A program made the position numbers and the translations under genes. From assembly GCA_020402745.1 (NCBI GenBank), contig JADBYZ010000013.1, forward strand, positions 186,001-250,000: a stretch of 64,000 nt of DNA, given 5' to 3'. This document shows, piece after piece, positions 17,187-25,652 of this stretch. The DNA is from Phenylobacterium sp. Its GTDB lineage: Bacteria > Pseudomonadota > Alphaproteobacteria > Caulobacterales > Caulobacteraceae. Position 1 is the stretch's first letter. Every line of letters starts with the position of its first letter. A model generated the notes under the pieces. It saw nothing but the letters and a program-made list of their open reading frames with translations. It searched no databases and was not told the origin of the DNA.

Positions 17187-19298
17187 TCAGTCCATGAGCC
17201 TTTGCATCAGGTAGGTGTATTCCAGGGCCTGGCGCAGGGCCCTCTCGTTGAGGTTGGCCGCGGCCGCGTGGCCGCCGTCGATGTTCTCGTAGTAGAGGAA
17301 GTCGTAGCCCAGTTCCCTCAGCCGGGCGGCCGCCTTGCGAGCGTGGGCCGGGTGGACCCGGTCATCCTTGGTCGAGGTTTCGATGAAGACGGTGGGATAG
17401 GGCCGCCCCGCCTTCAGGTTCTGGTAGGGCGAATAGCTGAGTAGCATCTCGCGCTCCGCCGGCACGGCCGGGTCCCCGTACTCTCCCACCCAGGAGGCGC
17501 CGGCGCCGATCTGGGTGTAGCGGATCATGTCGAACAGGGGCACCTGGATGACCACGGCGTTGTAGAGTTCCGGACGCTGGGTCAGGGCTACGCCCATGAG
17601 AAGTCCGCCATTCGACCCCCCCATGATCCCCAGCCGCCGGGGCGAGGTGTAGCCGCGACGGATGAGATCCTCGGAGACGGCGAAGAAGTCCTCATAGACC
17701 CGCATCCGGTCCAGCTTCAGGCCCGCGTTGTGCCAGCGCGGCCCAAACTCGCCGCCACCCCGGATATTGGCCACGACATAAATCCCGCCCTTTTCGAGCC
17801 AGAGCTTTCCGGGCGTGGCGGCGTAGGCCGGCGTCTGGCTGACCAGGAAACCGCCATAGGCGTAGAGGAGGGTCGGGTTGGAGCCGTCCCTGGGTGCATC
17901 CTTCCGGCGGACAACCGAGTAGGGGACCCGCGTCCCGTCCTTCGAGACCGCCCAGTGCTGCTCGGCGATCATGTCTGAAGCATCGAACCGTGCCGGCAGG
18001 CTGCGCAGACGCTCCGGCGCGCCGCCTGTGGCGTCCGCCAGCCACTGGCTGGTCGGGGACAGGTAGCCCGCCGCGCTTACCAGGATCCTGTCGCCATCCC
18101 GGCTGACCGAGGTGAGGGTCAGGGTCGAGTCCGCCGGCAGGGCGAGGGTCTCGGAGGCCCAGCCGCCGCCGGACCGCTTCAGGCTGCGGACCTGGCCCCG
18201 GACGTTGTCCAGGAGGCCGATGACCAGCCGGTCCCGGGTCGCGGCGACCTGTTCGATGCTCTGGCTCTCGGTCGGACGCAGCACCAGGTCGGGCCTCAGG
18301 GCTCCCGGCGCGGCTCGGACTGCGGCCAGGTCGAAGTCGACAAGGTCACCTGTCTTCAGACCGGCCGCCGCCCAGTCGGCCTCCAGGCTGACCACCAGCC
18401 GGCCGGAGACCAGGGCCTGAACGGTCGAGCGCAGGGGCAGGGCCAGCTTCACCGCCCGGTCTCCGACCAGCAGGTGGTGCTCCGCGCTGAAGGTGTCGAG
18501 GGGCCGCGCCAGGATCACGGCTTCGACCTGTCCCCCGGCGTTCCGGAAGACCTGCCCGTTCACCCCGTAACCGCCGTCCTTCCGGTCGCCGCGGAACACC
18601 TCCCGGGCCTCGGCGAGCGTCTGGCCCCGCTTCAGCAGGCGCGCGACGAAGGGATAGCCCGAGACCGTGCTTTCCGCCGGTGAGAGGGCCGTGACCACCA
18701 AAAGGGTGTCGCGGTCGATCCAGTCAAAGCGGTGCTTGCCCTCAGGCAGGCTGAACCCGCCGTCGAGCAACCGGCCTTCTTGGGCGTCGAACTCCCGCAC
18801 CGTCACGGCGTCCTTGCCGCCATTGGACAGGCTCACCAGGCAAAGCCGATTGTCCGGCGCCAGACAGTCGACCCCGGCGAAGACCCAGTTCCGGCCCTCC
18901 GATTTCGCCAGGGCGTCGACGTCGAGGATCGTGCGCCAGGCCGGAGCGCCCGACCGGTAGCCGGCGAGGTCGGTCTCGCGCCAAAGGCCCCGGACATGGG
19001 TGCGGTCCTGCCAGAAATCCCGGATCCTTTCCCCGCCGGCGAAGGCGATTCCGGGAATGCGGTCCGGCGCCGTCGCTATGGCCTGGGCCTCCGCATAGAG
19101 GCCGGCATAGCGCGGATCGTTCTGCAGCCGGGGCAGGGAGCGGGCATTCTCGGCCTTCGCCCAGGTGAGGGCGCGCTCGCCCTCGATCTCCTCCATCCAG
19201 GTGAAGGGGTCATCCCCGGCTCGGGCTTCGGTCATGGCAAGGGTCCCCAGGAGGAGTGACGCCGCCAGGGCGGCTGGGCGCAGGACGTTCCGCATCAT
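17187..19298 (-). CDS. Secreted prolyl oligopeptidase family (S9) serine peptidase
   Basis: 703 residues with a signal peptide (RPAALAASLLLGTLAMTEARA, cleaved near residue 27) so it acts in the periplasm. The first 430 residues form the beta-propeller (starting DPFTWMEEIEGERALTWAKA), the rest the alpha/beta hydrolase domain. The catalytic serine is in MGGSNGGLLMG, the aspartate in TKDDRVHPAHARK and the histidine in DGGHAAAAN. Prolyl oligopeptidases cut short peptides after proline. Two ATGs are adjacent at the start (19298 and 19295). It has no operon partner. Confidence 0.92.
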   Translation of the reverse strand: MMRNVLRPAALAASLLLGTLAMTEARAGDDPFTWMEEIEGERALTWAKAENARSLPRLQNDPRYAGLYAEAQAIATAPDRIPGIAFAGGERIRDFWQDRTHVRGLWRETDLAGYRSGAPAWRTILDVDALAKSEGRNWVFAGVDCLAPDNRLCLVSLSNGGKDAVTVREFDAQEGRLLDGGFSLPEGKHRFDWIDRDTLLVVTALSPAESTVSGYPFVARLLKRGQTLAEAREVFRGDRKDGGYGVNGQVFRNAGGQVEAVILARPLDTFSAEHHLLVGDRAVKLALPLRSTVQALVSGRLVVSLEADWAAAGLKTGDLVDFDLAAVRAAPGALRPDLVLRPTESQSIEQVAATRDRLVIGLLDNVRGQVRSLKRSGGGWASETLALPADSTLTLTSVSRDGDRILVSAAGYLSPTSQWLADATGGAPERLRSLPARFDASDMIAEQHWAVSKDGTRVPYSVVRRKDAPRDGSNPTLLYAYGGFLVSQTPAYAATPGKLWLEKGGIYVVANIRGGGEFGPRWHNAGLKLDRMRVYEDFFAVSEDLIRRGYTSPRRLGIMGGSNGGLLMGVALTQRPELYNAVVIQVPLFDMIRYTQIGAGASWVGEYGDPAVPAEREMLLSYSPYQNLKAGRPYPTVFIETSTKDDRVHPAHARKAAARLRELGYDFLYYENIDGGHAAAANLNERALRQALEYTYLMQRLMD

Positions 19299-19405
19299 CG
19301 CGTCTCCGGATGGGGCGGTTCGCTACAGAGGCCCCTGCCGCGCCGCCGCCCCTGTGCTAGCCTTCTCCCGGGCCGGGCGGAAGTCCCGGGCGCGAGGAAA
19401 CCGAC

Positions 19406-19630
19406 ATGTTCACGAGAAGCCTGATCCTTGCAGCGGCGGCGAGCGCAAGCCTTGCTGCGACCCCGGCCCTGGCGGCGCCCTCATGACCGGCCGCCACCCG
19501 CCCCGAGGTCGTCGCCCGCCTGAAGGCCGAGATCACCGAGTGGGACCGGGGCAATGTCCCGGCCCAGTGGACCAGCATGCGCCAGGCGGTCCGCCGCCAT
19601 GAGGGCCAGATGCTGAAGATCTATCCCTGA
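19406..19630 (+). pseudogene. Remnant of a secreted (sulfatase-like?) protein with an in-frame stop
   Basis: From ATG 19406 the frame encodes a good signal peptide (FTRSLILAAAASASLAATPA followed by LAAPS), then TGA at 19484-19486, and continues in the same frame for 47 residues to TGA 19628-19630. The second part (PEVVARLKAEITEWDRGNV, ending HEGQMLKIYP) looks like the C-terminal tail of arylsulfatase-type enzymes. A signal peptide joined straight to a C-terminal tail suggests a large internal deletion plus a stop. The sulfatase link is a resemblance judged by eye. It lies 26 bases upstream of an esterase gene in the same direction. Confidence 0.55.
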
Positions 19631-19656
19631 ACCCATCCATCCGAAGCCGAGGCGCC

Positions 19657-20613
19657 ATGTCCGACTCCTTTTCCCGCCACCTGGTCGATCCTGAGCTCCT
19701 GCCCATGCTCGACGCCTTCCCGACCACCGTCCTGACCGAGGCCATGCTGCCGGGCATGCGGGGCCGGGGCTCCTGGTTTCCCGCCGACCCCAAGGATGCG
19801 GAGCGGACCGACCAGGTCCTGCGCACCATCCCGGGCCGCGCCGGCGACCCCGACGTGGAGGTCCTCATCTACCGGCCCCGGGGCGTCGAGGGGGCCCTGC
19901 CCTGCATCCTTCATGTCCACGGCGGCGGCTATGTCACCGGGCGGGCGGACGGCAACGAGGCCCTACACCGGCCTATGGCCGCCGACCTTGGCTGCGTCAT
20001 CGTCACCGTGGAGTACCGGCTGGCGCCCGAGACCCGGTTCCCGGGCGCCGTGGAGGACTGCTACGCCGCCCTGGCCTGGACCTTCGCCAACGCCGCCGAA
20101 CTGGGGGTCGATCCGGCCCGCGTGGGGGTCATGGGCGAAAGCGCCGGTGGGGGCCTCGCCGCCAGCCTCGCCCTGCTGGCCCGGGACCGGGGCGAGTACG
20201 CCCTGGCCTTCCAGCACCTCATCTATCCCATGATCGACGACCGCACCTGCACGCGGCCCGATCCCCACCCGACGGTGGGCGAGTTCATCTGGACGCCGCA
20301 CAACAACCGCTTTGGCTGGGCGGCCCTGCTCGGGCATGAACCGGGGATCGAAGGGGTCTCGCCCTACGCCGCCGCCGCCCGGGCCGAGAGCCTCGCCGGC
20401 CTGCCGCCCACCTTCATCGCCACCGGCGCCCTGGATCTCTTCCTGGAGGAGAACCTGGAGTACGCCCGTCGCCTGACCCGCGAGGGTGTCCCGACCGAGG
20501 TGCACGTCTATCCCGGCGCCTTCCACGCCTTCCAGGTCATGCGCGGCGCCCGGGTGGCGCAGTCCGCCGACCGCGACAGCCGGGCGGCCCTGAACCGCTT
20601 CCTGAACGAGTGA
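19657..20613 (+). CDS. Alpha/beta hydrolase, hormone-sensitive-lipase-like esterase
   Basis: 318 residues of the HSL (GDXG) esterase family. The oxyanion motif HVHGGGYVTG is at about 87-96, the nucleophile serine in GESAGGGLAA near 165, the aspartate in TGALDLFLEEN and the histidine in YPGAFHAFQVM. Such enzymes hydrolyse short-chain acyl esters in the cytoplasm. No signal peptide. The ATG at 19657 has weak GCCGAGG upstream. Context gives no substrate. Confidence 0.9.
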   Translation: MSDSFSRHLVDPELLPMLDAFPTTVLTEAMLPGMRGRGSWFPADPKDAERTDQVLRTIPGRAGDPDVEVLIYRPRGVEGALPCILHVHGGGYVTGRADGNEALHRPMAADLGCVIVTVEYRLAPETRFPGAVEDCYAALAWTFANAAELGVDPARVGVMGESAGGGLAASLALLARDRGEYALAFQHLIYPMIDDRTCTRPDPHPTVGEFIWTPHNNRFGWAALLGHEPGIEGVSPYAAAARAESLAGLPPTFIATGALDLFLEENLEYARRLTREGVPTEVHVYPGAFHAFQVMRGARVAQSADRDSRAALNRFLNE

Positions 20614-20615
20614 GG

Positions 20616-21455
20616 TCAGCCAGGGTTCCGGGCGCTCACCAGCCAGGTCGCCGAGGGCATGTAGACGGCGTCCCCGCGGAGCCAGGGCGAGACCGCCGTC
20701 CTCACCCGGTCGCGCAGGACAGGGGCCAGGTCTGGCCGCTCTCGCAGGATTGCGCCGAGGGGCCCGACCCGGAAGCTCATCGCCACCGTTCCTTCAAGGT
20801 CCAGGCCGCCGATCGCCTCGTCATGGGGGCTGATGTCGATCCCGGTGAATCCCGCCGCGGTCAGGATCCCGCGCACCCTGTCCGGGTCGGCGAAGGCGAA
20901 GGGCCCTGGCGTCCCCGGCTCCGGCGGCGGGGCGGGTGGGACGAGGCCGGCGGCGGCCTCGGCGGGCAGGCGCATCCACAGGTTCTCGGCCAGGGGGCGC
21001 CAGCAGACGAAGGCCAGCCGGCCGCCGGGCCGCAGGCTCCGTCGCAGGTTGCCGAAGGCGGCGGCCGGGTCCGCGAAGAACATCACGCCAAAACGCGAGA
21101 AGACGGCGTCCCGGTCGCCCGGAAGAGAGGCGGTCTGGGCGTCGGCCTCGTGGAAGGTCAGGTTGCGGAGGCCGGCGGTTTCGGCCCGGCTTCGGGCGAC
21201 CTCCAGCATGGGCGCCGAGATATCGAGGCCCAGCACCCCACCCTCGGGCCCGACCCGCCGGGCCAGCTCCAGGCTGGTGTCGCCGCAGCCGCAGCCGACA
21301 TCAACGACCTGCTCACCCGGCGCCGGGGCCAGGCGCTGCATGGCCGCCAGGCCCAGGGGGCGGATCTGCCGGTCGATGCGGTCCTGGAGATCGGCCCAGG
21401 TGCGGCCCGCCGTCTCGTTCCAATAGGCCACCTGGGCCGCGTTCGCCGCACTCAT
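20616..21455 (-). CDS. Class I SAM-dependent methyltransferase
   Basis: 279 residues. Motif I VVDVGCGCGDTSLELARR at about 50 and motif II VLGLDISAPMLEVAR define the SAM-binding Rossmann fold; a post-I FHEADAQTASLP strand and SRFGVMFFADPAAAFGNLRR (helper motif) follow. It resembles UbiE/COQ5-like or small-molecule methyltransferases. The N-terminal SAANAAQVAYWNETAGRTW is typical of a widely spread alphaproteobacterial methyltransferase group of unknown substrate. It converges with the esterase (two-base gap) and is divergent from the beta-lactamase-fold gene. Confidence 0.85.
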   Translation of the reverse strand: MSAANAAQVAYWNETAGRTWADLQDRIDRQIRPLGLAAMQRLAPAPGEQVVDVGCGCGDTSLELARRVGPEGGVLGLDISAPMLEVARSRAETAGLRNLTFHEADAQTASLPGDRDAVFSRFGVMFFADPAAAFGNLRRSLRPGGRLAFVCWRPLAENLWMRLPAEAAAGLVPPAPPPEPGTPGPFAFADPDRVRGILTAAGFTGIDISPHDEAIGGLDLEGTVAMSFRVGPLGAILRERPDLAPVLRDRVRTAVSPWLRGDAVYMPSATWLVSARNPG

Positions 21456-21548
21456 GCCGGATTTTCCTTCCAGACGGACAGTATGGGCATAGCCTGGTTC
21501 CCGGGCGCGCCGCCCGCCACCGTGCCGCCTTCAGGGGGATTTCACCAG

Positions 21549-22592
21549 ATGCTGTCGAAAGCCCTGTTCCTTGCGGCCCTCCTGGCCCTGGGCGTCTTCG
21601 CCGGGCCCGCCCTGGCGGCGGCCCCGCCTGAGGGTCTCGAGGCGCGCCTCGACGCCATCCTCGCCCGGGGCGCCCCTGGCGTCTCCGTCCTCGTCTACCG
21701 GGACAAGGAACTGCTCTACCGCGTGGACCGCGGACGCATCGCGCCGGACGCCGTCCTGCCCATCGCCTCGGCCTCCAAGTGGATGACCGCCGCCCTGGTC
21801 ATGACCCTGGTTGACGAGGGACGCCTTTCCCTCGACGAGCCGATCGGCCGGCGCCTACCGGAGTTCCAGGGTCCGTCCGGCGAAATCACCCTGCGCCAGC
21901 TCCTCTCCTACACAGCCGGCCAGGGCGGCCTGATGGGCATGTCCGACCTTCTCCAGGCGTCCGGGATCACCCTGGCGGAGTCGGCTGCCCGGATCGCCCG
22001 GCGTCCCCAGGGGGATACCCCGGGAACGGTCTTCCGGTACGGCGGCCCGTCCTTCCAGGTGGCGGGGGCGCTGGTCGAGCAGGTCACTGGGCAGCGGTGG
22101 GCGGACCTGTTTGAGGCGCGCATCGCCCGGCCGCTCGGCATGACGTCAACCACCTGGGGCCATCCCCTGCGCCCGGATCTTGATCCGGCGACCGTCCACA
22201 ATCCCAATCTCCAGGGCGGCGCCTACACCACCGCCGCCGACTATGGCCGCTTCCTGGGGATGGTGGCGGGACGGGGCGTCCTGGACGGTCAGCGCGTGCT
22301 CTCCGAGGCCGCCATCGCCGAACTGCAGACGATCCAGACCACAGGCAAGCCCATGGCCTATCGCCCCCCCGGGCTGTCGGACATCGACGCCTATGGCCTG
22401 GGGAACTGGTGTGAGCTCGCCGGGACGGAGGGCGATTGCGTCCTGGCCTCCAGCCCCGGCGCCTTTGGCGCCTATCCCTGGATCGACCGCAAGACCGGAC
22501 TCTACGGCCTGTTCTTCATGAAGCACCACCTCCCCCTGGTGGTGGGACCCACCCGGCAGGCCCGGGCCCTCATTCTCTCCGCGGCGCCCTGA
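21549..22592 (+). CDS. Secreted serine hydrolase of the beta-lactamase/penicillin-binding family
   Basis: 347 residues with a signal peptide (LSKALFLAALLALGVFAGPA then LAA). The active-site SxxK is SASK in LPIASASKWMTAALVM. The second motif, YxN in class C enzymes, reads YGG here (TVFRYGGPSFQVAGALVEQV), and the third motif region is SSPGAFGAYPW instead of KTG. The pattern fits the esterase/D-aminopeptidase-like branch (EstB type) more than true beta-lactamases. Periplasmic ester or peptide hydrolysis is likely. The ATG at 21549 starts the signal peptide exactly; upstream frame is antisense to the methyltransferase. Confidence 0.85.
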   Translation: MLSKALFLAALLALGVFAGPALAAAPPEGLEARLDAILARGAPGVSVLVYRDKELLYRVDRGRIAPDAVLPIASASKWMTAALVMTLVDEGRLSLDEPIGRRLPEFQGPSGEITLRQLLSYTAGQGGLMGMSDLLQASGITLAESAARIARRPQGDTPGTVFRYGGPSFQVAGALVEQVTGQRWADLFEARIARPLGMTSTTWGHPLRPDLDPATVHNPNLQGGAYTTAADYGRFLGMVAGRGVLDGQRVLSEAAIAELQTIQTTGKPMAYRPPGLSDIDAYGLGNWCELAGTEGDCVLASSPGAFGAYPWIDRKTGLYGLFFMKHHLPLVVGPTRQARALILSAAP

Positions 22593-22598
22593 TCCCCC

Positions 22599-24059
22599 TC
22601 AGGCCGACAGGGCGTAGTCCTCCAGGACGGGCGCCTTCATCTCGGCCTCGAAGGTCTCGTAGGACCAGGGGTAGGTGGCGACATTGCCGTGGGCGTCAAA
22701 GTACCAGCTGCGGCAGCCCGAAGCCCAGATGGATCCGGCCAGCTTGTCCTTGAGCGCCTGGGTCCAGGCCTGGGTGGGTTCCTCCCGGGGCGTGATCTCC
22801 CGGGCCCGGCCCGCCAGCAACAGGCCCACGAGCTGGAGCACATAGTCCAGCTGGCGCTCCGCCGTCATCAGGAAGGAGAAGTTGCCGAGGGGGCTGTTGG
22901 GTCCGCCCAGCATGAACCAGTTGGGCAGGTCGGGAACCGTGACCCCGCGATAGGTGACATTGCCCTTCGCCCAGGTCTCGGAGAGCGGTCGCCCGCTGCG
23001 TCCGGTGATGCGCATGTCGCCGAAGGGGTGATGGGCGTCAAAGCCCGTGGCCAGGACCAGGATGTCCAGTTCATGGAGCCGCCCGTCCACCGTCCATACC
23101 CCGCCGGCCTCGATCCGGGAAATGCCGTCGGTGACCAGCTCGGCGTCAAGCCTCTGGATGGCCGGATAGAACAGGCTGGAGACGATCAGTCGCTTGCAGC
23201 CCATCCGGTAGTCGGGGGTCAGCCGGGCCCGAAGCTCCGGGTCGGCCACGGTGTTCAGGTTGTCCAGGCAGGCCTGGGCCATCCGGGCGTAGACATCCGG
23301 CGCCTCGCCCGCCACCGCCGCGCAGAAGGCGCCGTTGAAGGCCTGGGCGAGGTGGTCGTACTGGTCCGCCAGCAGGGCCGGGTCGGCCCGATAGGCGGCG
23401 CGCTTCTCCTCGGCGATCGGCAGGTTGGGCTCGGGCAGGATCCACTGTGGGGTGCGCTGGAAGAGGCTGACCTTGGCCGCCCTGTCGACGATGGCGGGAA
23501 CCACCTGGATGGCTGTGGACCCCGTGCCGATCACGCCGATCCGCTTGCCTTCCAGGGGGATGGAATGATCCCAGCGCGCCGTGTGGAAGGCCGCGCCCGC
23601 GAAATCTCCAAGACCCTCAATGTCCGGCAGGGCGGGATGGTGCAGGATCCCCACCGCCGTGATGACGGCGTCGAAACGGCCCTGTGGCCCCTGATTGGTG
23701 ACAATCTCCCAGGCGCCATCCCGCCAGGCGGCCGAAAGGACCTCGCTGTTGAAACGGATCCGGGCCTCGACCCCATAATCCGCCGCCACCTTGCGCATAT
23801 AGGCCTGGATCTCGGGCCCCGGGGAGTACTTGTGGCTCCAGTCCGGATTGGGGGCGAAGGAGAAGCGATAGAGGTGGGAGGGCACATCGCAGGTGATGCC
23901 GGGATAGGTGTTGTCCCGCCAGGTCCCGCCGGGCTCTCCGGCCTTCTCGAAGATCACCACATCGCTGACGCCGCGCTCGCGCAGCCGAATGGCCGTGGCG
24001 ATGCCTCCGGCGCCCGCGCCGATCACAGCGATCCTCAGTCCCAGTCGGGTTCCGGCCAT
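22599..24059 (-). CDS. Flavin-containing Baeyer-Villiger-type monooxygenase
   Basis: 486 residues. FAD-binding GxGxxG is in IAVIGAGAGGIATAIRL at the N terminus; the NADPH-binding motif is in IGVIGTGSTAIQVVPAI; between them lies a BVMO-type fingerprint, FAGAAFHTARWDHS. The sequence ETWAKGN and FMLGGPNSPLGNFSF are typical of cyclohexanone-monooxygenase-like enzymes. These insert oxygen next to a carbonyl or oxidise N and S atoms. The ATG at 24059 begins the FAD strand after a short leader; the frame is open far upstream but without homology. Convergent with the beta-lactamase-fold gene. Confidence 0.9.
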   Translation of the reverse strand: MAGTRLGLRIAVIGAGAGGIATAIRLRERGVSDVVIFEKAGEPGGTWRDNTYPGITCDVPSHLYRFSFAPNPDWSHKYSPGPEIQAYMRKVAADYGVEARIRFNSEVLSAAWRDGAWEIVTNQGPQGRFDAVITAVGILHHPALPDIEGLGDFAGAAFHTARWDHSIPLEGKRIGVIGTGSTAIQVVPAIVDRAAKVSLFQRTPQWILPEPNLPIAEEKRAAYRADPALLADQYDHLAQAFNGAFCAAVAGEAPDVYARMAQACLDNLNTVADPELRARLTPDYRMGCKRLIVSSLFYPAIQRLDAELVTDGISRIEAGGVWTVDGRLHELDILVLATGFDAHHPFGDMRITGRSGRPLSETWAKGNVTYRGVTVPDLPNWFMLGGPNSPLGNFSFLMTAERQLDYVLQLVGLLLAGRAREITPREEPTQAWTQALKDKLAGSIWASGCRSWYFDAHGNVATYPWSYETFEAEMKAPVLEDYALSA

Positions 24060-24495
24060 GGAGGTCCTCCTGCTGAAGCCGGATTGTCCTACACTCGCGG
24101 CCCGGGTGGAAGGCCCCCAGATCCGGCGCAGGTTGACTGGCTGCGGACTGCGCAATGAAGATCTCCCCGAGAAGATTCCCCTGACCCGGAGCCCGCTAAA
24201 CTCCTTACGGTCCGAGGACTTCCCCGGGGGCGTCCAGGCCTTCATTGCGCTCCGGGAGCAGGAGTTCTGCGGACGCTGAGTCCCCTGTGATCGCCTTTTT
24301 TGGACGGCGCCCCTTGCAGGGCGTCTTGTTCTTTCCCACCTCCACCCTGCGGCCCGGGCCCCTCTGGCGCTTCCAGTGTAGCGCGATGTCGGACCGCATC
24401 GGGTGCGCTCGATGCCGGGTCCGGGGCCTTCCCTTCCCCCCCCAAGCCAACCGGGTCCGGCATCGGGCGCTCCCACCTTACAGAGGAGCACCAAA
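24060..24495. other. Intergenic stretch between the monooxygenase and terB
   Basis: About 435 bases between divergent genes. A T-rich tract (CCTTTTTTGG near 24296) is followed by a short imperfect hairpin (GCGCCC with GGGCGT, 24309-24325). Neither fits a terminator on a strand that needs one. Promoters for both flanking genes must lie here, but I could not place them with confidence. Confidence 0.4.
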
Positions 24496-24975
24496 ATGAG
24501 TCTTTCCACCTTCACCCAGCCCCCCAGACGCAAGGATGCGCCCGTGGAGTTCCAAGACGCCTGGACCCCCGGCGACCTTGTCCAGTTCGAGGCCCTGGTG
24601 AGCGCCTGCGCCCTCGTCGCCCAGTCTGACGGCTGGGTGACCCCGGACGAAACCCGCCGGGTCGCCGAGCGCATGCGCACGCTTCCGGCGCTTGACGTGT
24701 TTGGCGTTGAGGATGTCATCGAGGCCTTTGAGGCGAGGATTTCCGACTTCAATCGCGACCCGGATATGGCGCAGTCCATCGCCGAGGCTTCGATCCGCCG
24801 GCTTCGCGAAAAGCCAGCCGCTGCCCGGGCCGTGGCTGCAGCCGCCTGCGCCGTGGCGTCCGCTGACGGCGGGTTTGACGCTGAGGAAAGAGAGAGTATA
24901 CTTAGGCTCTGCGCCCTCCTGATCTTGTCCCCTCAGGACCTTGATCTGGTGGCCCCACGCAGGAGGCGAACATGA
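24496..24975 (+). CDS. TerB-like (tellurite resistance TerB family) protein
   Basis: 159 residues with two copies of the TerB-type acidic motif: ALVAQSDGWVTPDETRRVAERM and AVASADGGFDAEERESILRLC. In the family these Asp/Glu-rich loops bind metal. The protein is cytosolic and helical. GAGGAG precedes the ATG at 24496 by seven bases. There are no terC or terD neighbours, so true tellurite resistance is unlikely; single TerB proteins are common in proteobacteria and their function is open. The stop overlaps a 61-residue frame (ATGA). Confidence 0.75.
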   Translation: MSLSTFTQPPRRKDAPVEFQDAWTPGDLVQFEALVSACALVAQSDGWVTPDETRRVAERMRTLPALDVFGVEDVIEAFEARISDFNRDPDMAQSIAEASIRRLREKPAAARAVAAAACAVASADGGFDAEERESILRLCALLILSPQDLDLVAPRRRRT

Positions 24976-25157
24976 GAGTTCAGTCACCAGACCCGATGGC
25001 TTGGATGTACGTCCAGCCGACGAGCGTACAGCCGGTGTCCGGCTCTGAGACCCCGACTCCTGTGAAGCCTGCGGAACCCTCCTCCAAAACCGAAATGCGG
25101 ACTGACGATGATCGCCGCCCTCGGGATCCAGACCGGAGGGTAGACCTCAGGGTCTGA
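24972..25157 (+). CDS. Hypothetical 61-residue protein, translationally coupled to TerB-like gene
   Basis: The ATG overlaps the terB stop (ATGA). The product is proline- and serine-rich with a very basic/acidic end (TDDDRRPRDPDRRVDLRV) and no hydrophobic segment. It is probably disordered. Support is the four-base overlap and the length only; codon bias is less GC-biased at third positions than in neighbours. It may be a real small protein or a chance frame. Confidence 0.3.
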   Translation: MRVQSPDPMAWMYVQPTSVQPVSGSETPTPVKPAEPSSKTEMRTDDDRRPRDPDRRVDLRV

Positions 25158-25652
25158 CCCACACTGTCTCTGCTGAAGACGCGATGGCTGACGGTTTCGG
25201 TCGTTGAGATGGCCGGCTGTCTGGCTTTCCTGTCTTCGATGCGGGTTCTCTTGCCGGACCTCAGGCCCGAAGCCCTCAGGTCCACAGGAAAGGCTCGCGT
25301 GGCTTCTCTTCCGGCGCCATGATCTTCGGCAGCCTTAGGCTTTCGCCGACCTGAGACAGCATGGCGTTCTCTCTATTGCTCGCCCGAGCGCTCCTTTCTC
25401 TTCGCCCCCGCCCGGTTTGTGAAGGCGGTCGCCACCGTTGTGGGCCCGTCAACTTACCCCAGACCGGTTCAGGGGCCTGGAGGATCTGCTTTGGGCCCCT
25501 CCATCAGGGCGTGCACGAGAAACCCGGCTGCGGCCTGGAGAGTCACCGGGCCCGCGTCTGGATGGCCCGTCCCAAGCGGGAGATAGGCCAAGCCTTCGAC
25601 CTCAAAGTGCCGGCGCGGGTCAAACTCGCCCGGAAATGAAAGGGAGCCGACT
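25158..25652. other. Gene-poor stretch of about 495 bases
   Basis: No frame here looks convincing. An imperfect hairpin (GGACCT at 25256-25261 with AGGTCC at 25278-25283) lies just past the stop of a 28-codon minus-strand frame (25362 to 25276). A good ribosome site, AAGGGAG at 25640-25646, belongs to the following gene. The rest shows nothing I can name. Confidence 0.4.

Noticed and set aside
19484-19486. TGA read as selenocysteine in the short secreted frame
   Set aside because: No selenoprotein family fits, no SECIS-like hairpin directly follows, and the missing middle of the protein favours decay.
24296-24325. T-rich tract next to a hairpin as a terminator
   Set aside because: The T run precedes the stem on the plus strand; on neither strand does a U tract follow the stem.
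25276-25362. 28-codon minus-strand frame ending REPFLWT, followed by a hairpin
   Set aside because: The only AAAGGAG lies more than 30 bases ahead of the ATG and no promoter fits, so it is not supported as a gene.
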